DNA of 24,043 nt from Hypsibius dujardini (taxonomy: Eukaryota > Tardigrada > Eutardigrada > Parachela > Hypsibiidae). Below are positions 19,366 to 24,043 of this stretch, one piece after another; positions within the stretch are counted from its first letter, which is position 1, and each line of letters starts with the position of its first letter. The notes beneath the pieces were generated by a model. That model saw nothing but the letters and a program-made list of their open reading frames with translations, was not told the origin of the DNA and made no database searches. The translations under genes were made by a program, and so were the position numbers. The stretch covers positions 1 through 24,043 of the forward strand of contig LRSR01001406.1 of the NCBI GenBank assembly GCA_001579985.1, in the 5' to 3' direction.

Positions 19366-21379
19366 TAGACAGATAGACAGACAGACCCTGCAGCAGTGGG
19401 ACAGGCTGATGGCAACTCAGCGCCTAGATCATCTGATCAATCAGTTCACCGTCTTTCCGGTGCAGTGGTTTACTCTGGTCTGGTATTTAGGGTAAGGAAT
19501 TTGAGACAAAACTGAAGGACAAGAAACCCGGGGAGCTTACTGACGACCTTCGCATTGCCCTCGGGATGCCCGTGGGACCGGTAAGTTTCATAATATAGTT
19601 TTCTCCATCCTCTGTGGAAATCATAAAAATCATTCTGTTTTTATCTATTTCTTTCAGAATGCAAATAAATATCCTCCGCCGTGGTTGATCGCAATGCAAC
19701 GTTACGGTCCACCTCCCTCTTATCCCAGCCTGAAGATTGCTGGCTTGAACGCACCCATTCCGGAAGGTTGCACATTCGGTTACCATGCCGGGGGTTGGGG
19801 CAAGCCACCGGTTGATGAGACAGGCCGACCGCTGTATGGAGACGTCTTTGGCACGATGGGCGCTGGTGTTGTAAGTCGAAGACCATGAGCTCCGGTTTCC
19901 TTTCTGCTTTCATGAGTGTAGTTTGTAGTGAGTCAGGACTGATCGATCGATTGATTGAGTAACTGGCGTTGTCGTTGTCTTCTAAAAATAATTGGCCTTT
20001 TTCCCAATTTAGGCGCTGCTTTCGGAAGCGGACGTGGAACGCGAGCCATGGGGCGAGCTGGACGCTGAAGAGGAAGCAGAAGAGTATGAAGAGGCAGAAT
20101 CGGCTGACGTGACGGGTGATGCGGACGCGGACGCGGATGCATCCGGTCTGGCTACTCCGGCTGAAGGGTGAGTTCTTATTTTTGTAACAGGACAAGCCAC
20201 CGGTTGATGAGACAGGCCGGAGGACGACCGCTGATCTTGATCCCTGACCCTGACGCTGACTATTCTTGACTTGCAGATTAATCACTCCGAGTGGTGGAGC
20301 GTCCTCCGTACCAGCTGGCTTGGAGACTCCCGACTCGATTGAGCTCCGCAAAAAGAAGATCGAACGGGACATGGAATCAGGGTAAGAAATTTTGTTTCAA
20401 ATTGTTGTTTTTTATTGATTGATTGATTGATTGATTGATTTAAATTGTTGCTGTTCGTGTAACATGTTCCAACTTAAATAAACACGACATTAATTCCAAT
20501 TTTAGTAACTGTTTTCCTTCGTTTTCAGGGATGATGTGCCGCAGTTGTATACCATCTTACCGGAGAAGAAGGTGGACCGGATCGGCGGCTCCGTTATGGG
20601 CTCCAGCCATGTTTACGAGCTCCCACCGGTACTGACCCGCACATTTCTTCCCCCGATGGAGGAGTTGGTGCCGTTTTTACTAATCACTTCTGGCTTTTTG
20701 TTTCGTACAGGCTGGTGGCTCGCGGAAAGCAGCAGCTGCCGCGGACGGTGTCCAGGTTGCGCTTGATCCCCACGACTTGGAACACGGGCTGGACGAGAAG
20801 ACGCTCCAAGCGCGATTCGAGGCGCGGATGAACGAAAACCGCAGTCAGATTGCCAAGGAAGATTTCAGCGACATGGTTGCCGAACATGCCGCTAGACAGG
20901 TAAACGTTGCTGATCAATCAATCAATCAAGCCCCAGGCCACCGCACAAAGTGGTGCGGGAATTGGTTTTTTTGAATCAATCAATCAAGCCCCAGGCCATA
21001 GCACAAAGTGGTGCGGGAATATTTTTTCTGAATCAATCAATCAAGCCCCGGGCCATAGCACAAAGTGGTGCGGGAATTGGTTTTTGAATCAATCAATCAA
21101 GCCCCAGGCCATAGCACAGAGTGGTGCGGGAATTGATTTTTTTAAATCAATCAATCAAGGCCCGGGCCATAGCACAAAGTGGTGCGGGAATTGGAAACTG
21201 CGGATGGGATTTCCAGCCCGAGACTTCGATATAACATCTAAAAGCTACTTTTAAACCATTTTGCTGGGAATTTTTTGTATGAGTGTCTTACTTTGTAGAC
21301 CAACAAACGGAAGAAGACTCAGGATAAGGAGGGCGGCGCGGAGAGCACGAAGAAGAAACATAAAGAATTCAAGTTTTGA
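16271..21379 (+). CDS. SF3B2: Splicing factor 3B subunit 2 (SAP145)
   Basis: Thirteen exons: 16271-16739, 17817-17914, 17984-18108, 18423-18492, 18565-18822, 18889-19191, 19491-19580, 19658-19870, 20013-20167, 20277-20381, 20529-20628, 20711-20899 and 21299-21379. They total 2,256 nt (751 residues, TGA), and every junction keeps frame. SF3B2 is part of the SF3b complex of U2 snRNP and helps anchor U2 near the branch point in the nucleus. Exon 1 is a Pro/Gly/Gln-rich tail with poly-Q (CAG/CAA). Next come a Lys/Arg cluster ([14 protein letters not shown], about 192-206) likely to be a nuclear signal, then the DUF382 core with [38 protein letters not shown] and [17 protein letters not shown] domain ([18 protein letters not shown], about 477-494), [17 protein letters not shown], acidic stretches, [14 protein letters not shown] and the ending HKEFKF follow. 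Human SF3B2 (895) starts with a SAP domain; none is seen here. Confidence 0.97.
16768..16927. repeat. (GATT)n-rich tract in SF3B2 intron 1
   Basis: Three blocks of GATTGATTG are separated by near-identical spacers (GGTGGGATTCTTCTTC[AG]GACGAT), so a unit of about 50 bases has been triplicated. This lies just downstream of the donor at 16740. Confidence 0.85.
17165..17580. mobile_element. Palindromic MITE-like element, copy 1 (SF3B2 intron 1)
   Basis: The core is a long imperfect inverted repeat. CCACTCCAAATTCGATTTG and GATGCTAGGGGGCGGAGCTA on the left mirror TAGCTCCGCCCCCTGGCATC and CAAATCGAATTTGGAGTGG on the right, around a short loop near 17275. The right arm continues into GAATCAATCAATCAAGCC and GGGCCATAACATAAAGTGG, and then CCGATCGGGAGGGAAAATCT. 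The last part is shared with the left end of copy 2. The left arm is truncated. No ORF is present, which fits a non-autonomous DNA transposon; the superfamily is not recognisable. Confidence 0.75.
18122..18376. repeat. (CTGT)n microsatellite in SF3B2 intron 3
   Basis: Impure CTGT/CTAT/TTGT tetramers fill most of the 314-base intron 18109-18422. They are open in several frames and give false LSVC ORFs. Confidence 0.95.
18493..18564 (+). other. 72-base in-frame intron 4 of SF3B2
   Basis: The intron has a consensus donor (AGT|GTAAGT) and a good acceptor (GGTTTTGCAG). It is exactly 24 codons long with no stop codon, so retention would insert 24 residues between FNAFS and LEGQQADV without breaking the frame. 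The residues it would add ([18 protein letters not shown] and so on) do not resemble SF3B2 from other animals, so splicing is the normal expectation. Confidence 0.7.
19332..19386. repeat. (GACA)n microsatellite in SF3B2 intron 6
   Basis: Near-perfect GACA tetramers with two GATA variants lie in intron 19192-19490. Isolated GACAGGCA and GACAGACATGCAGAC pieces upstream look like eroded copies. Confidence 0.95.
20908..21245. repeat. Five-fold amplified MITE end (56-58 bp units) in SF3B2 intron 12
   Basis: The motif AATCAATCAATCAAGCCCC-[AG]GGCCATAGCACAAAGTGG-TGCGGGAATT repeats five times; the marker positions are 20931, 20989, 21046, 21102 and 21160. After the fifth unit the sequence runs on into GAAACTGCGGATGGGATTTC-CAGCCCGAGA. 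This is the same order as at the end of the MITE-like element at 23053-23720, so the array is an expanded element terminus. It fills much of the 399-base intron. Confidence 0.9.
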
Positions 21380-21618
21380 GTATCGTGCATTTTACTCCCT
21401 CCCTTTTCATATTATGTCGTTTATACTTTTGTGCGTCTCATTTGGGCTTTGTGTTTTTTTCTGGGCATCGTCATCAGTAAATAATGCTAAGTCTGGTCAC
21501 TGCTGATGCTTCGTCTCTTTTTATGCGGATTTCGATGCGGTAGATGGATTTTTCCCCACGAATTGACCACCTCCTCTTAAATTTCTCATGATGATGTGTC
21601 ACCTCGGACAGAAATGTG

Positions 21619-21981
21619 TCACCTCGGACAGAAATGTGTATGTACGTAGGTATGAGGGAAGGGCTCTGGAATGGGCCATCGGGTGGCAGAGGGCGCTCTG
21701 TCGCAGACAAATGATTCACTGCAGAGGCAGCGACCTCTATCGGGAACTTTTTCCAACCGTCCAATCATTGGTTTTTTAAACACGTTCTCACAAATGTTCT
21801 TCATATGGCGTTCTATCGGGTTATCAATTATTCTCTGTCGATTAGGATCTTGAAGATTGCCAAAACCCGTCTGGAAGTTCTGATTCCAGGGTGGCCCATT
21901 CCACGACCCCGCCCTCGTAATTGGAACCTCGGGGTTGTAGCAACAGGCTTTTCCAGGCATATATTCACCCATGTCCGTCAC
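21619..21981 (-). CDS. Uncertain ORF, possible exon of unknown gene
   Basis: A 120-codon frame on the minus strand between SF3B2 and the protease gene ends in TGA at 21619. It has no ATG at its upstream end; the first internal ones encode MGEYMPGK and beyond. An acceptor-like CTGCTAGCAG lies just upstream at about 22000. The peptide has six Cys (CCYNPEVP, CLCSESFVC), a WNGPPWNQNF stretch and a Pro/His-rich end. No family is recognised. It could be an alternative last exon of the protease or an unrelated small gene. SF3B2's 3' UTR probably covers part of the space from 21380, and a TAAATAATG near 21478 is the only AATAAA-like site. A 20-bp tandem duplication (GTGTCACCTCGGACAGAAAT) sits at its stop. 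Confidence 0.25.
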   Translation of the reverse strand: MTDMGEYMPGKACCYNPEVPITRAGSWNGPPWNQNFQTGFGNLQDPNRQRIIDNPIERHMKNICENVFKKPMIGRLEKVPDRGRCLCSESFVCDRAPSATRWPIPEPFPHTYVHTHFCPR

Positions 21982-22169
21982 TTCGCTCTGCTAGCAGACT
22001 ACATCACCAACTCTCAACGGTTACCGCGTGCCCTGTTGGTAAAGTGATCAGCACATTCCTTGCAGCGTATGACTAGCGGGGCGAAGGGAGAGAGCCACTT
22101 CATCAGTCCGTGGCCCTTTTTCACTTGTAATGATTAACCGTCAACATGCCGTCACAGTACAAAGCCTTA

Positions 22170-23887
22170 TTATTGCGCTCGTTGGGCTCGGCTGCGTTTC
22201 CCAAAAAAGTCCGGCACAAACACATTTCCGCCCGTCGTTTCCGTAATCCAGTCGACGAAGTTTGGAACGAAAATATTGAATCCGGGTAGATTGGGTTTGG
22301 CACAGCCCATGCCCCAACTGACCACGCCCAGGAGTGTCCATCGGCCTTCGACTTCCTGGACCATCGGCCCACCGGAATCACCCTAGTACAGGCATTCACG
22401 CTACAGTCATTACTTACTCTCATCACTTATGTGATTATAATTACTTGGTCTTCATAGTACACACGTGGCCATAATTTTGGGTGGCAGACTTTAAGCCACA
22501 AAGAGTGGTCCGGGTTCGAACCGAATTAGGTCACTGCGCGCACGCGCTCTTAACCGCAGCTGACCATGCAGTCTTTACTCAATTGATCGATTGATTGAAC
22601 TTGTTTATTTCGGTGGAATTTAGAGCAGCTTGCTCAATTTAATTTTTCCGCTTGGCCGGGCATCAAATCAAAGATTCAGGAGAAAGCAGTGGCAAGTTCT
22701 AGCCAAGAGTGGCTCAAACCCAGGCCACCCTGATGGCTCGAACCCAGACCACCCTGATGGCTCAAACCCAGACCACCCTGATGGCTCGAACCCAGACCAC
22801 CCTGATGGCTCAAACCCAGACCATTCTGATGGCTCAAACCCAGACCACCCTGATGGCTCAAACCCAGACCACCCTGATGGCTCGAGCCCAGGCCACCCTG
22901 ATGGCTCAAACCCAGACTACCCTGATGGCTCAAACCCAGACCACCCTGATGGCTCAAACCCAGACCACCCTGATGGCTCGAACTCTGCCACCCAAAATTG
23001 TGGTCATGTGTGTAGTATCTTGTACTCGTACCACAAACTAATACGAGTGTGCCCCCTAACTTGGGAAAGGACTGAGATCTTCCCTTCCGATCGGAATAAC
23101 GTTTTTTTTCTCACAATTAAATTTTCATCTAACCTGATTTTACATTGCGATCTCGTGCTGGAAATCACATCCGCAGTTTCAGAAAGGAATAAGGAAGGAA
23201 AACAATTCCCGCACCACTTTGTATTATGGCCCAGGGCTTGATTGATTGATTTATCACCCATATTTCCGAAGTTTCACTTTTTTTGATCCAAACTACTGTA
23301 AAACATTTGGTTCTAAGATTTTTGACACCCTTTCATTCCAAATTCGATTTAAAATCAACTGATATTAGCAGAACCTTTTTTGGATGCCAGGGGGGCGGAG
23401 CTGTAAGTTAGTTTCAATCTAGGCTTCCGAGTGACATTGCAGAAATGACCCATAGCTCCGCCCCCTGGCACCCAAGTAAGATTCCGCTGATGTCAATCGA
23501 TTCCAAATCAAATTTAAAGTAGATTAGTCTCAAAAATTTTGGAATCAAACGTTTTCCAAACAACGATGCTTTTACATTGGTTGGGATAAAAAACTCGTTG
23601 GGAAACGTTGCTAATGAATCAATCAATCAAGCCCCGGGCCATAGCATAAAGTGGTGTGGGAATTTTTGTTTTGAAACCGCAAATGTGATTTCCAGCCATT
23701 TCGTTTTTTCCCCAAGTAAGTTGTCCTCGTACCTGGCAGGTATCACGCCCTCCGTCCTGATAGCCCGCGCAGATGAATCCCGGATCGATCTCCTGATGCT
23801 TCCCCGCAATGTCGTACCAGTGCTCGCATTCGCTCGTATTCAGAATGGGCAAATGAACTTTCCTCAGAATACTGCTCACATTTCCAC
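22170..23887 (-). CDS. Trypsin-like serine protease (S1 family), C-terminal exons
   Basis: Two exons read leftward: 23887-23733 and 22382-22170 (TAA). The upstream part lies beyond the right edge. The first exon covers [16 protein letters not shown], the stretch after the GWG strand of chymotrypsin-fold proteases, through [15 protein letters not shown]. The second begins exactly at GDSGGP, with the nucleophilic Ser, then [11 protein letters not shown] and the final helix FVDWIT. Asp six residues before the catalytic Ser (RDTCQGDS) and Gly in VVSWG and LPG indicate trypsin-type cleavage after Arg/Lys. His and Asp of the triad, signal peptide and prodomains are outside the window. After the domain a short tail ([20 protein letters not shown]) ends the protein, with no membrane segment. 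The phase 0 intron splits CQ|GDSGGP and is 1,350 bases long because it holds a minisatellite and a MITE. Confidence 0.93.
22711..22985. repeat. 24-bp minisatellite, 11 full copies, in a protease intron
   Basis: The unit GGCTCAAACCCAGACCACCCTGAT is repeated with a period of exactly 24 from 22711 to 22974, with a degenerate copy after that. Variants (CTCGAACC, CAGGCC, CATTCT) are scattered. Because 24 is divisible by 3, long open frames occur on both strands (NPDHPDGS on plus, LSHQGGLG on minus). These are repeat products, not evidence of a gene. Confidence 0.97.
23053..23720. mobile_element. Palindromic MITE-like element, copy 2 (protease intron)
   Basis: A nearly complete inverted-repeat element. 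From the left: CTAACTTGGGAAAGGACTG and CTTCCCTTCCGATCGGAA; then CTGGAAATCACATCCGCAG and TTCCCGCACCACTTTG; then GGGCTTGATTGATTGATT and ATTCCAAATTCGATTTAAAA; then CCAGGGGGGCGGAGCT. The right arm mirrors these down to GTGATTTCCAG at 23696. It may extend to CCCCAAGTAAG at about 23720 after an internal deletion. The centre is close to copy 1 (GTGACATTGCA-AAATGACCCATAGCTCCGCCC). No ORF or clear target-site duplication is seen. Its right end lies about 12 bases from the splice donor of the protease exon. Confidence 0.75.
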
Positions 23888-24009
23888 CTGATGAAATATG
23901 AGACGGCACGTTTAACAGTCAGAGGTCAGTCATTATCGCGCAACGAGACGCTTCTTCGATTCCCATCAGACCAGTGCGCGCGTACTAGGGGGTGGCAAGT
24001 GGGCAATTG

Positions 24010-24023
24010 CCCCCCCCCCCCCC
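24010..24023. repeat. C14 homopolymer
   Basis: Fourteen consecutive C follow GTGGGCAATTG in the intron upstream of the protease exon. The exact length is prone to sequencing error. Confidence 0.8.
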
Positions 24024-24043
24024 GAAATCGAAAAAGTGACCTA

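Noticed and set aside
22513-22522. GGTTCGAACC, a perfect tRNA B-box-like sequence
   Set aside because: No acceptor stem, D arm or proper anticodon loop could be paired around it. It could be a SINE relic, but one box is not enough.
22630-23241. 203-codon plus-strand ORF with NPDHPDGS repeats
   Set aside because: It is produced by the 24-bp minisatellite, whose period is a multiple of three. The ORF runs into the MITE-like element and has no supporting gene structure.

Overview
This is nuclear DNA from an animal, most likely a compact-genome invertebrate. Every confident gene is split by GT-AG introns of about 60 to 1,350 bases. The proteins are animal-type: a delta-catenin tail, RRP36, mitochondrial L11, SF3B2 and a trypsin-like protease. 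The phylum cannot be fixed from the sequence; a tardigrade, another ecdysozoan or a spiralian would all fit. There are no operons, ribosome binding sites, CRISPR arrays or convincing RNA genes.

Layout. 1-1903: the 3' part of a delta-catenin/p120-catenin gene (+), ending in a PDZ ligand. 2341-4074: a CCAAT-rich promoter and an unrecognised multi-pass membrane protein (+) that may translate a tetranucleotide repeat. 4500-11130: gene-poor DNA with a decayed Ty3/gypsy pol (-), two LTR-like segments facing outward and one small membrane ORF with a TATA box. 11328-11613: an 83-bp tandem repeat with a higher-order pattern. 12336-21379: a housekeeping block in which RRP36 (+) and MRPL11 (-) converge, while MRPL11 (-) and SF3B2 (+) diverge from a shared 1.1-kb spacer holding six tandem NRF1-like palindromes. 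21619-23887: an uncertain ORF and the 3' exons of a trypsin-type serine protease (-), whose gene continues past the right edge.

The three housekeeping genes serve rRNA processing, mitochondrial translation and U2 snRNP assembly, so coordinated growth-linked expression is plausible. Two tetranucleotide families, (TGTC/GACA)n and (GATT/AATC)n, fill most introns. A palindromic MITE-like family sits in SF3B2 intron 1 and a protease intron. An amplified piece of its end sits in SF3B2 intron 12. The MITE ends carry short AATC runs that could have seeded the second microsatellite family.

The points most worth following up are the NRF1-like array in the MRPL11/SF3B2 promoter, the possibly exonic GACA array in the membrane-protein gene, and the MITE family with its amplified end. 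No new multi-gene system, such as a defence or biosynthetic cluster, is visible.
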